From Xanthobacteraceae bacterium (GTDB lineage Bacteria; Pseudomonadota; Alphaproteobacteria; Rhizobiales; Xanthobacteraceae): 64,000 bases of DNA. This document shows positions 16,116 through 24,711 of the stretch, piece by piece. The notes beneath the pieces are model-generated. The model saw nothing but the letters and a program-made list of their open reading frames with translations, made no database searches and was not told the origin of the DNA. Location: NCBI GenBank assembly GCA_029266425.1, contig JAQSWY010000013.1, positions 61,610 through 125,609 of the forward strand, written 5' to 3'. Both the position numbers and the translations under genes were made by a program. Each line of letters starts with the position of its first letter. Within the stretch, counting starts at the first letter, position 1.

Positions 16116-16703
16116 ATGAATTCAAGTGTTTCGGCGCGACTTGAGGAATTGGTGAGCGCCGCCAGGGCCGTGGACAGAGGCGCCCCGCCACCGCTTGAGC
16201 GCTGGAATCCGCCGGATTGCGGCGAAATCGACATGCGAATCGGGCGCGACGGAACGTGGTTCTATGCCGGAACCCCGATCAATCGTCCAGCCATGGTCCG
16301 GCTTTTCGCCTCGGTTCTGAAGCGCGAGGGCGAGCGATACGTTCTGGTCACGCCGGTCGAGAAGGTCGGCATTCGTGTCGAGGACGCGCCGTTTATTGCC
16401 GTCGACATGGCGAGCGACAAAATCGGCGATGAAGTTCGCCTCGTTTTCCGCACCAATCTCGACGATCTCGTCATTTGCGATCACGAGCATCCGCTGCGCT
16501 TCGAGACCGACGGCGCGAACGGTGGCCTGCGACCCTATATATATGTACGCCGCGACCTTTGGGCGCGCCTTACGCCGGCCCTCGCACTCGACCTTGCCGC
16601 CTGCGGCGAGGTGCGGGAGGTAGAGGGGGAGGCGATGTTCGGCGTCGCCTCCGCCGGAGCCTTTTTCCCGATAGTGCCGGCCGCGGCGCTGGATGTGTCC
16701 TGA
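16116..16703 (+). CDS. DUF1285 domain protein
   Basis: 195 aa from the ATG at 16116 (a longer in-frame extension upstream has no coding character). It shows the DUF1285 pattern: PPLERWNPPDCGEIDMRIGR, DGTWFYAGTPINRPAMVRLF, the segment RYVLVTPVEKVGIRVEDAPF and the closing RPYIYVRRDLWARLTPA. Function is unknown; the fold is a small beta-rich soluble protein. It is the first gene of a four-gene run with 1- to 4-nt overlaps (DUF1285, NUDIX CoA pyrophosphatase, DUF6111, cca), an order I know as conserved in Hyphomicrobiales. The tight coupling suggests a link to nucleotide or CoA housekeeping. Confidence 0.9.
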   Translation: MNSSVSARLEELVSAARAVDRGAPPPLERWNPPDCGEIDMRIGRDGTWFYAGTPINRPAMVRLFASVLKREGERYVLVTPVEKVGIRVEDAPFIAVDMASDKIGDEVRLVFRTNLDDLVICDHEHPLRFETDGANGGLRPYIYVRRDLWARLTPALALDLAACGEVREVEGEAMFGVASAGAFFPIVPAAALDVS

Positions 16704-17350
16704 TGACCGCTTTCGTGCCGCTCCCCGCTACCTCATCGCCCGGCCTCGCCGACTTCCTCGAGCGTGCCCGCACGCGCCTGCACGCCGCCCCGTCGGGCGA
16801 CGCTCGGACCGGCGACCATGAGCTGATGCCGGAATTGCGCGCGCTGGTGGACAGCACTGCGCTGCGCGAGGCGGCGGTGCTGATCCCGGTGGTCGCCCGG
16901 CCCGAGCCGACCGTGCTCTTGACCCTGCGCTCGGCGCATCTGCCGAACCATGCCGGACAGATCGCCTTTCCCGGCGGCAAGGTCGACAAGACCGATGCCG
17001 ACCCGGTCGCCACTGCGTTGCGCGAGGCCGAGGAGGAGGTCGGGCTCGACCCCGAGCTGGTGGTGCCGCTCGGCTATCTCGACACCTATCTCACCCGTAC
17101 CGCCTTCCGGATCGCACCGGTGGTGGCCCTTGTCGAGCCGGTGTTCGGACTGACGCTCAATCCCGGCGAGGTGGACGAGGCGTTCGAGGTGCCGCTCGAC
17201 TTCCTGATGAGCCCCGCCAATCATCAGCGCCACACCCGGGAGAGCAACGGGCTCGCCCGCACCTTCCACGCCATGGCCTATGAGCAGCGCTTCATCTGGG
17301 GCGTCACCGCCGGGATCTTGCGCAACATGTATGAGAGGATGTACGGCTGA
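16703..17350 (+). CDS. NUDIX coenzyme A pyrophosphatase (NudL-like)
   Basis: 215 aa. The start ATG shares its A with the stop TGA of the DUF1285 gene, which fixes the start. Contains the CoA-pyrophosphatase marker LLTLRSAHLPNHAGQIAFPG directly before the NUDIX box (GGKVDKTDADPVATALREAE then EEVGL). This subfamily splits CoA into 4'-phosphopantetheine and 3',5'-ADP. A C-terminal FIWGVTAGILRNMYERMYG is also typical. Cytoplasmic enzyme; second gene of the operon. Confidence 0.93.
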   Translation: MTAFVPLPATSSPGLADFLERARTRLHAAPSGDARTGDHELMPELRALVDSTALREAAVLIPVVARPEPTVLLTLRSAHLPNHAGQIAFPGGKVDKTDADPVATALREAEEEVGLDPELVVPLGYLDTYLTRTAFRIAPVVALVEPVFGLTLNPGEVDEAFEVPLDFLMSPANHQRHTRESNGLARTFHAMAYEQRFIWGVTAGILRNMYERMYG

Positions 17351-17613
17351 TGGTCCGCATCGCTCTCTCCGAGCTGCTGCTGTTCCTCGCGCCCTTCGTC
17401 CTGTTCGCCCTGTATCTGCGTTTCGGGCGCGGTCTCGATTCGCTCCTGGCCGGCTGGTCCACCACCGCCTTTGCGGTGTGCACGCTGATCGCCGTCGCGC
17501 TGGTGGCGGGCAGCCTGTTCTTCATCGAATGGGAGGGCCGCGGCCCGACCAAGGGCCGCTACGTGCCGCCGACGTGGCAGGACGGCGTGCTCACGCCGGG
17601 GCACGTCGAATGA
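17350..17613 (+). CDS. DUF6111 small membrane protein
   Basis: 87 aa with two transmembrane helices (LLLFLAPFVLFALYLRF near residues 8-24 and FAVCTLIAVALVAGSLFF near 40-57), followed by a charged tail GRGPTKGRYVPPTWQDG that is the conserved part of the DUF6111 family. Function unknown. Both ends overlap neighbours (TGATG at the start, ATGA with cca at the end), so it is translated as part of the operon. The repeated pairing with cca in related bacteria suggests a fixed but undefined role. Confidence 0.9.
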   Translation: MVRIALSELLLFLAPFVLFALYLRFGRGLDSLLAGWSTTAFAVCTLIAVALVAGSLFFIEWEGRGPTKGRYVPPTWQDGVLTPGHVE

Positions 17614-18830
17614 ACCCGCTGATGACCCGCCATCCCGGCCTTGACCAGGTGTTCGCCGCGCTCGATCGCGACGGCGAGGAGGTGCGCATCGTCGGCGGCG
17701 CGGTGCGCGACTGGCTGATCGGGCGCGGCGTGCGCGCCGATATCGACCTCGCCACCACGGCCGAGCCGAAGGAGGTGGTGCGCCGGGTAAAGGCTGCCGG
17801 GCTGAAGGCGGTGCCGACCGGGATCGAGCACGGCACGGTGACGGTGATCGCGGAAGGCGAGCCCTTCGAGGTCACGAGCCTGCGCGAGGATGTCGAGACC
17901 GACGGGCGCCGCGCCAAGGTGATGTTCGGGCGCGACTGGGCGAGGGACGCGGCGCGGCGCGACTTCACCATGAATGCGCTCTATATGCGCCGCGACGGCG
18001 AGGTGGTGGACCTCGTCGGCGGCGCGGCCGATGCCAAGGCTGGCCATGTCCGCTTCATCGGCGACGCCGACCAGCGCATCCGCGAGGATTATTTGCGCAT
18101 CCTCAGACTGTTCCGCTTCCACGCTGCCTATGGCAGCGGGCCGCTGGACGAGCCCGCGCTCGCCGCGGCGGTGCGCAACAAGGAGGGGCTGGCGAGCCTC
18201 TCGCGCGAGCGGGTGCGCGCCGAACTGATCAAGCTGTTGGTTGCGCCGCGTGCCGCCGAGACCATCCACGAAATGGAGGCGGCCGGGCTCCTGGCGCCGG
18301 TGCTGGGCGGGACAGGGGAGGTCGCCACCTTCGCGCGGCTGGCGGCGATCGAGGCGGCGCTCGGCCTCAAGCCCGATCCGGTGCGCCGGCTCGGCGCGCT
18401 GGCGGTGCGCGGCCTCGAGGACGCCATCCGGCTCAAGACGGATCTCCGGCTCTCCAATGCCGAGGCCCTGCGCCTCGAAGACCTCGTCGGTCCCGCCGCG
18501 ACGCCCGGCATGTGCGAGAAGGGCCAGCGCGCCGCGCTTTATCGCTTCGGCCGCACCAAATATGAGGACCGCGCGCTCATCGCCTTCGCCCGGGCCGGCG
18601 CGCCGCTCGACGACGAGGGCTGGCGCGCGCTTCTCGACCAGCCGAACCGCTGGACGCCACCCGTCTTCCCGCTCAATGCCGGTGCCTTCTTCGCCCGCGG
18701 TTTGCCCCCGGGGCCGGAGCTCGGCGCCGCCTTGAGGCGGGCGGAGGAGCTGTGGATCGAGCGCGGCTTCCCGAACGAGCCGCTGGCGCTGGTGGAGATC
18801 GCGCGTGACGCGATGGAGGGTGGAGTGTGA
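17610..18830 (+). CDS. cca: CCA tRNA nucleotidyltransferase
   Basis: 406 aa from the ATG at 17610, which overlaps the DUF6111 stop. Class II features are plain: RIVGGAVRDWLIGR (GG/RW-type nucleotide-binding loop) and the catalytic DxD in ADIDLATTAEP, then RRDFTMNALYMRRDG and EDYLRILRLFRFHAAYG. It adds or repairs the 3' CCA of tRNAs. The gene's last codons take part in a 17-bp tandem duplication that includes the stop codon. Last gene of its operon, convergent with ltrA. Confidence 0.96.
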   Translation: MNPLMTRHPGLDQVFAALDRDGEEVRIVGGAVRDWLIGRGVRADIDLATTAEPKEVVRRVKAAGLKAVPTGIEHGTVTVIAEGEPFEVTSLREDVETDGRRAKVMFGRDWARDAARRDFTMNALYMRRDGEVVDLVGGAADAKAGHVRFIGDADQRIREDYLRILRLFRFHAAYGSGPLDEPALAAAVRNKEGLASLSRERVRAELIKLLVAPRAAETIHEMEAAGLLAPVLGGTGEVATFARLAAIEAALGLKPDPVRRLGALAVRGLEDAIRLKTDLRLSNAEALRLEDLVGPAATPGMCEKGQRAALYRFGRTKYEDRALIAFARAGAPLDDEGWRALLDQPNRWTPPVFPLNAGAFFARGLPPGPELGAALRRAEELWIERGFPNEPLALVEIARDAMEGGV

Positions 18831-18845
18831 TGGAGGGGGGAGTCT
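18812..18845. repeat. 17-bp tandem duplication spanning the cca stop codon
   Basis: GATGGAGGGTGGAGTGT at 18812-18828 is followed directly by GATGGAGGGGGGAGTCT at 18829-18845 (15 of 17 identical). The first copy ends in the stop codon of cca and the second reaches the stop of the convergent ltrA gene. One of several stop-codon duplications in this window. Confidence 0.75.
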
Positions 18846-20025
18846 AATGCGCCCGCAGCGTTGCGCGGGTATGGCGCAGTGACCACGTCTCCCACATCGC
18901 GACGATCACCAGTGCGGCACTGGTGAGTGCGCCCAGCGCGATGGGTTCGAGGTGCGACGCAAATGGCGCCAGCAGCGCCAGCAGGCCGAGCCCGATCAGA
19001 TGTGAGAGCGGGAAATTTCCCGCCACCGGCCATTTGAACAGCCCGACGCCGACAAGATAGAGCGCCGGCCCGCCGATCATCGCGGTAATCGCCGGGAGCT
19101 CCAGATGGCCGACTGGATGGGCAAGCACCAATTCGTCCGCCACCGCGCACACTATGATGCCGGCGACCACCAGGAGGTGGGTGTAGGTATAGCCCTGCCG
19201 CGCAAGCCGGCCGGGATCGCGCGATTTCGCGATGTGCTCGGCACTGCGCTCGGCGCCGAGGTCGAAATAGATCCACCACATGGCGACGGTGCCGACAAAG
19301 GCCGTGAGGAAGGCGCCGCTCGAGAGCAAGGTGATCTCGGCCTCGGCGAAGGTAGCGCCGGTGACGAGGATGGATTCGCCGAGCGCGATGATGACGAACA
19401 GACAGCAGCGCTCTGCCATATGCGCGCCCTCGACGTCCCAGTCTTCGGTGCTCGAGCGGCCGAGATTGGGCACGCGGAAGCCGACCGAGGGACCGGCATA
19501 GTCAAGGCCGAGCGCCATGATCCAGACCAGCAGCCGTGCTTCGCCGTCCATCAGCCCGCCGGCGATCCAGAAGATGGCGGAAAAGCCGAGCCATATGCTG
19601 ATGCGCTGGAAGTTGCGGGTATTGCCGGGGTTCTCGTCGCCCAGGGCCCAGAGCACGAACAGCGAGCGCCCGAGCTGCATCGCCACATAGGCGCTCGCAA
19701 ACAGCAGGCCCTTCTCGCCGAACGCCTCTGGGATCGAGGTCGAGAGCAGCAGGCCGAGCAGCATCAGCACCAGAAGGGCGAGCCGCACCGGGATGTGGTC
19801 CGGATCGAGCCAGTTGGTCACCCATGAGGTGTAGATCCACACCCACCACACCGCGAGGAACAGCAGCAGCGTGTGCAGCGCGCCGGCGGGGTCGAGATGC
19901 GCCAGCAGCGTATGCGAGAGCTGGGTGATGGCGAAGACGAAGACGAGGTCGAAGAACAGCTCGACATAGGTGACGCGGGCGTGGCCGCCCTCGTGGCGCT
20001 TGCGAAGCAGATTGCGCGGCGACAT
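18844..20025 (-). CDS. Low temperature requirement protein A (LtrA) family membrane protein
   Basis: 393 aa. Begins with the LtrA signature region (VTYVELFFDLVFVFAITQLS) after a basic N terminus, and continues with about ten hydrophobic helices, including FLAVWWVWIYTSWVTNWLDP and the conserved HMAERCCLFVIIALGESILV. The family is widespread but poorly understood; the name comes from a Listeria mutant that failed to grow in the cold. No transport substrate is established. Monocistronic, convergent with cca; the stop codon touches the tandem duplication at the cca end. Confidence 0.92.
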   Translation of the reverse strand: MSPRNLLRKRHEGGHARVTYVELFFDLVFVFAITQLSHTLLAHLDPAGALHTLLLFLAVWWVWIYTSWVTNWLDPDHIPVRLALLVLMLLGLLLSTSIPEAFGEKGLLFASAYVAMQLGRSLFVLWALGDENPGNTRNFQRISIWLGFSAIFWIAGGLMDGEARLLVWIMALGLDYAGPSVGFRVPNLGRSSTEDWDVEGAHMAERCCLFVIIALGESILVTGATFAEAEITLLSSGAFLTAFVGTVAMWWIYFDLGAERSAEHIAKSRDPGRLARQGYTYTHLLVVAGIIVCAVADELVLAHPVGHLELPAITAMIGGPALYLVGVGLFKWPVAGNFPLSHLIGLGLLALLAPFASHLEPIALGALTSAALVIVAMWETWSLRHTRATLRAH

Positions 20026-20149
20026 CGGTGAGCCCCTGTTTCCGATTCGCCCATCTTAGGCAGGGCCGCGGCCGGCGCCATGCCGCGGCTGTGGGGGCCG
20101 GATTGGCGGTCCGAAATGGCCGCCTATCCTGTGCCATGGCTCGCAGTTC

Positions 20150-20240
20150 AGGCTTGTCCCGGGGATCCACGTCGGTGACGAGGGATCAACCGTGGAATGG
20201 CAGGGACGATCCCCGGGTCAAGCCCGGGGACGGCCATGAC
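20150..20240. repeat. Dispersed palindromic repeat, family B
   Basis: GGCTTGTCCCGGGGATCCACG at the left and CCCCGGGTCAAGCCCGGGGA at the right, separated by about 50 bp, form the same unit as at 6737-6820. It shares the 415-bp gap 20026-20440 with the family-D repeat beside it; nothing else is visible there. Confidence 0.85.
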
Positions 20241-20300
20241 GGCGGAAGTGGCCGACCTTCGCTGCCACCATCGAATTGCGGGGCCGGCCTATAGGGTCGA

Positions 20301-20420
20301 CCTAGAGCCCTTTCCGTTCGGATGGAAACATCCGAACGACAAGAAAGTGCTCTGGATTCAATAAGCTGGAGCAATACCTCTTCGATCAGATGATTCCATC
20401 TGATCGGGAAATGCTCTAGG
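20301..20420. repeat. Palindromic repeat, family D (CCTAGAGC ... GCTCTAGG)
   Basis: Ends in the inverted pair CCTAGAGC/GCTCTAGG and contains two internal hairpins, CGTTCGGATGGAAACATCCGAACG and CGATCAGATGATTCCATCTGATCG. The motif AGAGC(A)TTTCC..GATNNNATC..GGAAATGCTCT is a familiar small repeat in Xanthobacteraceae/Bradyrhizobium-type genomes (from memory). Here two units with different stems sit head to head. Downstream of the LtrA promoter and DUF2158 gene end. Confidence 0.8.
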
Positions 20421-20440
20421 TTCCAAGAACGCGCCGACGC

Positions 20441-20662
20441 TCAGCGCTCGTCCTCGCCTTCCTCTTCTTCGTCCTCGTCTTCGTGCTCTTCTTCTTCCAG
20501 CTCGGCCTTGGCGAGCAGGACGGGAGCGAAGTCGTGGTTGCGGAACTCGCCGAGGGTTTCCTCGAACCAGATGCAGCTCACGGTCTCTGCGGTCGCCGAG
20601 ACGACGGTGAGCAGCGGGCTGCCGGACTTGAGTTCGACGACATCGCCGGGTGCGAATTCCAT
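20441..20662 (-). CDS. DUF2158 (YodC-like) protein with strongly acidic tail
   Basis: 73 aa. The first ~50 residues match DUF2158: FAPGDVVELKSGSPLLTVVS, a small SH3-like beta-barrel, and CIWFEETLGEFRNHDF. The last ~20 residues are almost all Glu and Asp (EEEEHEDEDEEEEGEDER). Function of the family is unknown. The acidic tail may bind basic partners or cations, or mimic nucleic acid. GGAGTAACCTTT precedes the ATG, a usable ribosome site. Confidence 0.85.
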   Translation of the reverse strand: MEFAPGDVVELKSGSPLLTVVSATAETVSCIWFEETLGEFRNHDFAPVLLAKAELEEEEHEDEDEEEEGEDER

Positions 20663-20832
20663 AAAGGTTACTCCGAGTTCGAGATCGCGCCTGTCTAGCT
20701 TGCGCGCATGACGCTGCTATCACGGCCAGCATCGAACGAAAATGTGAGGATGCCGTGTCGGCTGGCGCGCATCCGGTTCGTCTTCAGGACAGCCGGCGAG
20801 ACCGGCTCGTCGCAACGGGAAAGGACAAGGCC

Positions 20833-21234
20833 ATGGCCAAGGAGATGTTCGTCAATCTGCCGGTGAAGGACCTGCCACGTTCGATGGCGTTCTTCCGCGC
20901 CCTCGGCTTCGACTTCAATATGGACTTCACCAATGATGACGGCGCCTGCATGGTCGTTGGCCCCAACATCTACGCCATGCTGCTCACCGAGCCGTTCTTC
21001 CAGACCTTTACCGACAAGACGGTGATCGATTCCCACAGCCAGGTCGAGGTGCTGGTGTGCATATCGGTCGACGACCGCGCCGGGGTCGACGATCTCGTGG
21101 CGAAGGCCAGGGCGGCCGGCGGCACAGTGCCGCGGCAGCCGCAGGATCACGGCTTCATGTATGGCCATGGCTTCCAGGATCTCGACGGCCACGTCTGGGA
21201 AGTCGTTGCGATGGCACCGGCCGAGGTGTCCTGA
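20833..21234 (+). CDS. VOC family protein (glyoxalase/bleomycin resistance fold)
   Basis: 133 aa. The start at 20833 (MAKEMFVNLPVKDLPRSMAF) gives the normal N terminus of the YeaC/'lactoylglutathione lyase-like' group; an upstream ATG at 20755 would add 26 residues with no counterpart. Contains the paired beta-alpha-beta-beta-beta units, FFRALGFDFN, a His in DSHSQVEVLV and the final GFQDLDGHVWEV that holds the metal Glu. Substrate unknown. Single gene between DUF2158 (divergent) and a small membrane protein gene. Confidence 0.88.
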   Translation: MAKEMFVNLPVKDLPRSMAFFRALGFDFNMDFTNDDGACMVVGPNIYAMLLTEPFFQTFTDKTVIDSHSQVEVLVCISVDDRAGVDDLVAKARAAGGTVPRQPQDHGFMYGHGFQDLDGHVWEVVAMAPAEVS

Positions 21235-21348
21235 TCCGGCGTGCCATGAGCCGCACACGGGCGGCAATTCTGCGAACGAGGGTTGCGGCGGGATCGGCGG
21301 CTTGTAAGGGTAGCGGTATCCCCCCGCTGGTCCCCGCTCCCGCTCTCG

Positions 21349-21612
21349 ATGACCCTCGTCATCCTCGCTTCCTCGCTCCTGATGATCGCCATCGGCCTCC
21401 TGCTGCTGAAGGCGCACGGCTATGTGCTGCTCGGAATCGGTGCGCTGCTCGCCGCCTTGGGCCTCGCGCAGCGCTCCTGCGCCGCGGATGGGTCCGCCAC
21501 ATTGTGCCTGGGCCTGGGGCCTGACCTGTCCCATGCCCTGTTCGCCTTCGCCCTGCTGTTCCTGGTGCCGGGTCTGCTCAAGCTGATCCTGCGCATGCGA
21601 CGCCAGGGCTGA
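21349..21612 (+). CDS. Small membrane protein, unknown function
   Basis: 87 aa from the ATG at 21349. Three hydrophobic segments (LVILASSLLMIAIGLLLLKA, YVLLGIGALLAALGLA and LFAFALLFLVPGLLKLIL) suggest an inner-membrane protein; two Cys lie in the loop between them. No clear ribosome site, and I know no family. Codon third-position GC bias supports coding. Convergent with hemF, 6 bp between stops. Confidence 0.5.
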   Translation: MTLVILASSLLMIAIGLLLLKAHGYVLLGIGALLAALGLAQRSCAADGSATLCLGLGPDLSHALFAFALLFLVPGLLKLILRMRRQG

Positions 21613-21618
21613 GCAGGC

Positions 21619-22521
21619 TTACGGCCACTTCACCACGGGCGGCATCGAGGAGAGGATCGAATCGACATTGCCGCCGGTCTTCAGCCCGAACACCGTGCCG
21701 CGGTCGTGCAGCAGGTTGAACTCGACATAGCGGCCGCGACGAACGAGCTGTTCCTCGCGGTCCGCCTCGGACCAGGGCGTCGCGAAATTGGCGCGGACCA
21801 GGCGGGGATAAATGTCGAGGAAGGCGAGGCCGACATCTCGGGTGAAGGCGAAGTCGGCGTCCCAGTCGCCGCTATCCAGCCAGTCGTAGAAGATGCCGCC
21901 GACGCCGCGCGGCTCCTTGCGGTGCGGCAGCCAGAAATATTCGTCGCACCAGGTCTTCAGCTTCTCATACTCCGCCACCCCGTGCGCTTCGCAGGCGCCG
22001 CGCATGGCGGCATGGAAGGCGATGGCGTCGGCATCCTCCTGGATGCGGCGGCGGTCGAGCACCGGGGTCAGGTCGGCGCCCCCGCCGAACCACGCCTTCG
22101 AAGTGACCACGAAGCGCGTGTTCATATGCACTGCCGGCACGTGGGGGTTCGTCAGATGGGCGATGAGCGAGATCCCCGTGGCATGGAAATGCGGGTCTTC
22201 CTCAGCGCCCGGGATCTGCTTGCGGAACTCCGGCGCGAAGGTGCCGTGCACGGTGGAGCAATGCACGCCGACCTTTTCGAACAGCCGCCCGCGCATCATC
22301 GACATCACGCCGCCGCCACCGGGCGCGCCGGAATGGTCGGTGCGCTGCCAGGGCGTGCGCGCGAAGCGCCCCGGCGGACCGTCATAAAGGGCAGCCGGCG
22401 CCTCGTCCTCCAACAGCTCGAAGCCGGCGCAGATACGATCGCGCAGCTCTTCGAACCAGGCGCGCGCCGCGGCCTTGCGGTGGTCCAGCGTATCGGCGTC
22501 GGCTTTGGCGGCTGCGGACAT
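21619..22521 (-). CDS. hemF: Oxygen-dependent coproporphyrinogen III oxidase
   Basis: 300 aa from the ATG at 22521, the family's usual length. Diagnostic blocks include [51 protein letters not shown] and the segment [39 protein letters not shown] closes the active site. The enzyme decarboxylates coproporphyrinogen III to protoporphyrinogen IX with O2, in the cytoplasm, for heme synthesis. Heme supply fits an organism with the bc1 complex encoded a few kb away, but the genes are not in an operon. Divergent from the ABC exporter gene. Confidence 0.97.
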   Translation of the reverse strand: MSAAAKADADTLDHRKAAARAWFEELRDRICAGFELLEDEAPAALYDGPPGRFARTPWQRTDHSGAPGGGGVMSMMRGRLFEKVGVHCSTVHGTFAPEFRKQIPGAEEDPHFHATGISLIAHLTNPHVPAVHMNTRFVVTSKAWFGGGADLTPVLDRRRIQEDADAIAFHAAMRGACEAHGVAEYEKLKTWCDEYFWLPHRKEPRGVGGIFYDWLDSGDWDADFAFTRDVGLAFLDIYPRLVRANFATPWSEADREEQLVRRGRYVEFNLLHDRGTVFGLKTGGNVDSILSSMPPVVKWP

Positions 22522-22720
22522 TGCGATCTTCCTCGTCCAGCGCTTCGGTCGGACGGGCCCTTCTGAAGCGACCCCGGTTCGGCGGGTGCGAAAAGTGCGG
22601 CGGAATCTTGAGGCCGGGAATCTTGCGGGCAAGTCGCTTCGCACGAAAGTGTTGTCCCGTCACCCCGGATCACCTCTCGCCGACATACTGACGCCGCAAC
22701 AGGGCACCATAAAGCGCACC

Positions 22721-24586
22721 ATGCTGACGCGCCTGTTCGCCTGGTTCGAGACTCTGGTCGACCCGTTCCGGTCGACGCCGATCGAGCGTCCCCCGGAGCG
22801 GCTCGTCGCATTCTATTGGCATTTCGTGCGGCAGGGCGGCTGGCTGTTCGTGGCCGCGCTGGGCGCCGCATTCCTCGTCGCTATCATCGAGGTCGCGCTG
22901 TTCCGCTATGTCGGGCAAGTGGTCGACCTGCTGCAAGCCTCCTCGCCGGCGGCGATCTTCGCCGACCATGGCGCGCTGCTCGCCTGGATGGCGTTCGTGG
23001 TGGTGCTTGCGCGCCCGCTCGCCAATGCGCTTCACGATCTGCTGATCCGGCAGAGCATCAATGCCAATGTCGCCAGCCTGATCCGCTGGCAGTCCTATCG
23101 CTGGGTGGTGCGGCAGAGCCTTGCCTATTTCCAGGGCGATTTCGCCGGGCGCGTCGCCAATCGGGTGATGCAGGCAGGGCCTGCGATCCGTGGCTCGGTG
23201 GTCGAGGTGATCGACGCGCTCTGGTACGTTACCGTCTATGCGGTGAGCGCGGTAGTGCTGTTCGCGGAAGCCGACTGGCGGCTCGCGGTGCCGATGGTGC
23301 TGTGGATCGCGCTCTATGGCGCGGCGCTCACCGCGTTCGTGCCGCGCATCCGCAACCTCTCCAAATCGACCTCGGAAGCGAACTCGCTGCTCTCCGGGCG
23401 CATCGTCGACAGCTACACCAATGTGATGACGGTGAAGCTGTTCGCCCATGGCGACCGCGAGGACGCTTATGTGCGCGACGCGGTCATGTCCCACACCGAG
23501 GCGTTCCGCCGCCAGCAGCGGCAGATCACCCGCATGTCGCTCTCCATCAGCTTCCTGAACAGTGTGATGCTGGGCAGTGTCGGCGGCCTCGGCGTCTGGC
23601 TGTGGTCGATCGGGGCGATCAATCTCGGCGCCATTGCGCTCTCCACCGGGCTCGCCATCCGCATCACCAACATGTCGGGGTGGATCATGTGGGTGGTGAC
23701 CGGCGTGTTCGAGAATGTCGGCACCGTGCAGGAAGCGATCCTCACCATCGCCCGGCCGCACACCGTGATCGACCGCGAGGGCGCCCCGGAGCTCGAGGTG
23801 ACGAGGGGCGAGATCCGCTTCGAGGGGCTGCGCTTCCATTATGGCCGCGGCTCCGGGGTGATCGAGAATCTCGACCTTACCTTGAGGCCCGGGGAGCGTG
23901 TGGGGCTGGTCGGCCCCTCCGGCGCCGGCAAGTCGACGCTGGTGAGCCTGCTCTTGCGCTTCTACGATCCGGAGGGCGGACGCATCCTGATCGACGGCCA
24001 GGATATCGGCGCGGTGGCGCAGGAGAGTCTGCGGGCGCAGATCGGCGTCGTCACCCAGGATACCTCGCTGCTGCACCGCTCGGTGCGCGACAATATCCGC
24101 TATGGCCGGCCCGAAGCCTCCGACGAGGAGATAGCGGCGGCCGCCGTGCGCGCCCATGCCGACGGCTTCATCGCGACGCTCGTCGATCCACATGGGCGGC
24201 GCGGGCTGGAGGCGCATGTCGGCGAGCGCGGGGTGAAGCTGTCCGGCGGCCAGCGCCAGCGCGTCGCAATCGCCCGGGTGCTCCTGAAGGATGCGCCGAT
24301 CCTGGTGCTGGACGAGGCGACCTCGGCGCTCGATTCGGAGGTGGAAGCGGCGATCCAGTCGAATCTCGACGAGCTGATGGCCGGCAAGACGGTGATTGCC
24401 ATTGCCCACCGGCTCTCGACCATCGCCCGGATGGACCGGCTGGTGGTGATGGACCATGGCCGCATCGTCGAGACCGGCACCCATGCCGAGTTGGTGGCGC
24501 GCGACGGCCTCTATGCCCGGCTCTGGCACCGCCAGTCCGGCGGCTTCATCGACGCGCGGAACGCGCCGGGGATGGCGGCGGAGTGA
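22721..24586 (+). CDS. ABC transporter, fused permease and ATPase (exporter)
   Basis: 621 aa half-transporter. The membrane domain (about residues 30-350) has six helices; the nucleotide-binding domain has Walker A at 398-406 (GPSGAGKST), Q-loop VVTQDTSL near 444, signature LSGGQRQR at 508-515, Walker B ILVLDE at 527-532 and H-loop His563 (IAHRLST). It acts as a dimer in the inner membrane. Such proteins export lipids, peptides or drugs; the sequence does not tell which. The ATG at 22721 gives the usual length. The stop codon is embedded in a 16-bp palindrome/duplication. Confidence 0.93.
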   Translation: MLTRLFAWFETLVDPFRSTPIERPPERLVAFYWHFVRQGGWLFVAALGAAFLVAIIEVALFRYVGQVVDLLQASSPAAIFADHGALLAWMAFVVVLARPLANALHDLLIRQSINANVASLIRWQSYRWVVRQSLAYFQGDFAGRVANRVMQAGPAIRGSVVEVIDALWYVTVYAVSAVVLFAEADWRLAVPMVLWIALYGAALTAFVPRIRNLSKSTSEANSLLSGRIVDSYTNVMTVKLFAHGDREDAYVRDAVMSHTEAFRRQQRQITRMSLSISFLNSVMLGSVGGLGVWLWSIGAINLGAIALSTGLAIRITNMSGWIMWVVTGVFENVGTVQEAILTIARPHTVIDREGAPELEVTRGEIRFEGLRFHYGRGSGVIENLDLTLRPGERVGLVGPSGAGKSTLVSLLLRFYDPEGGRILIDGQDIGAVAQESLRAQIGVVTQDTSLLHRSVRDNIRYGRPEASDEEIAAAAVRAHADGFIATLVDPHGRRGLEAHVGERGVKLSGGQRQRVAIARVLLKDAPILVLDEATSALDSEVEAAIQSNLDELMAGKTVIAIAHRLSTIARMDRLVVMDHGRIVETGTHAELVARDGLYARLWHRQSGGFIDARNAPGMAAE

Positions 24587-24598
24587 TCACGTGATCAC
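24583..24598. repeat. GTGATCAC x2: tandem duplication and perfect palindrome at the exporter stop codon
   Basis: GTGATCACGTGATCAC at 24583-24598 is both a direct duplication of an 8-bp word and a perfect 16-bp palindrome. The TGA stop of the ABC exporter is at 24584-24586 inside the first copy. It may be chance, but it fits the pattern of duplications at stop codons in this window. Confidence 0.6.
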
Positions 24599-24671
24599 CT
24601 GAAGCCGCGGATCAATCCTGCGGATGAGGGAAATTGCGGAACCACTTTCCCCACCCTCATGCCCAAGTCTG

Positions 24672-24704
24672 AATCGCCGGGTCAAGGCCGGGGATGAGGG
24701 TGTT
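24672..24704. repeat. Partial family-B repeat
   Basis: GAATCGCCGGGTCAAGGCCGGGGATGAGGGT resembles one arm of the family-B palindrome (CCCCGGGTCAAGCCCGGGGATGA). Lies between the convergent exporter and trmL genes. Confidence 0.55.
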
Positions 24705-24711
24705 CTAGCGG

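Noticed and set aside
22670..24529. A minus-strand frame opposite the ABC exporter.
   Set aside because: Shadow; all ABC motifs lie in the + strand frame.
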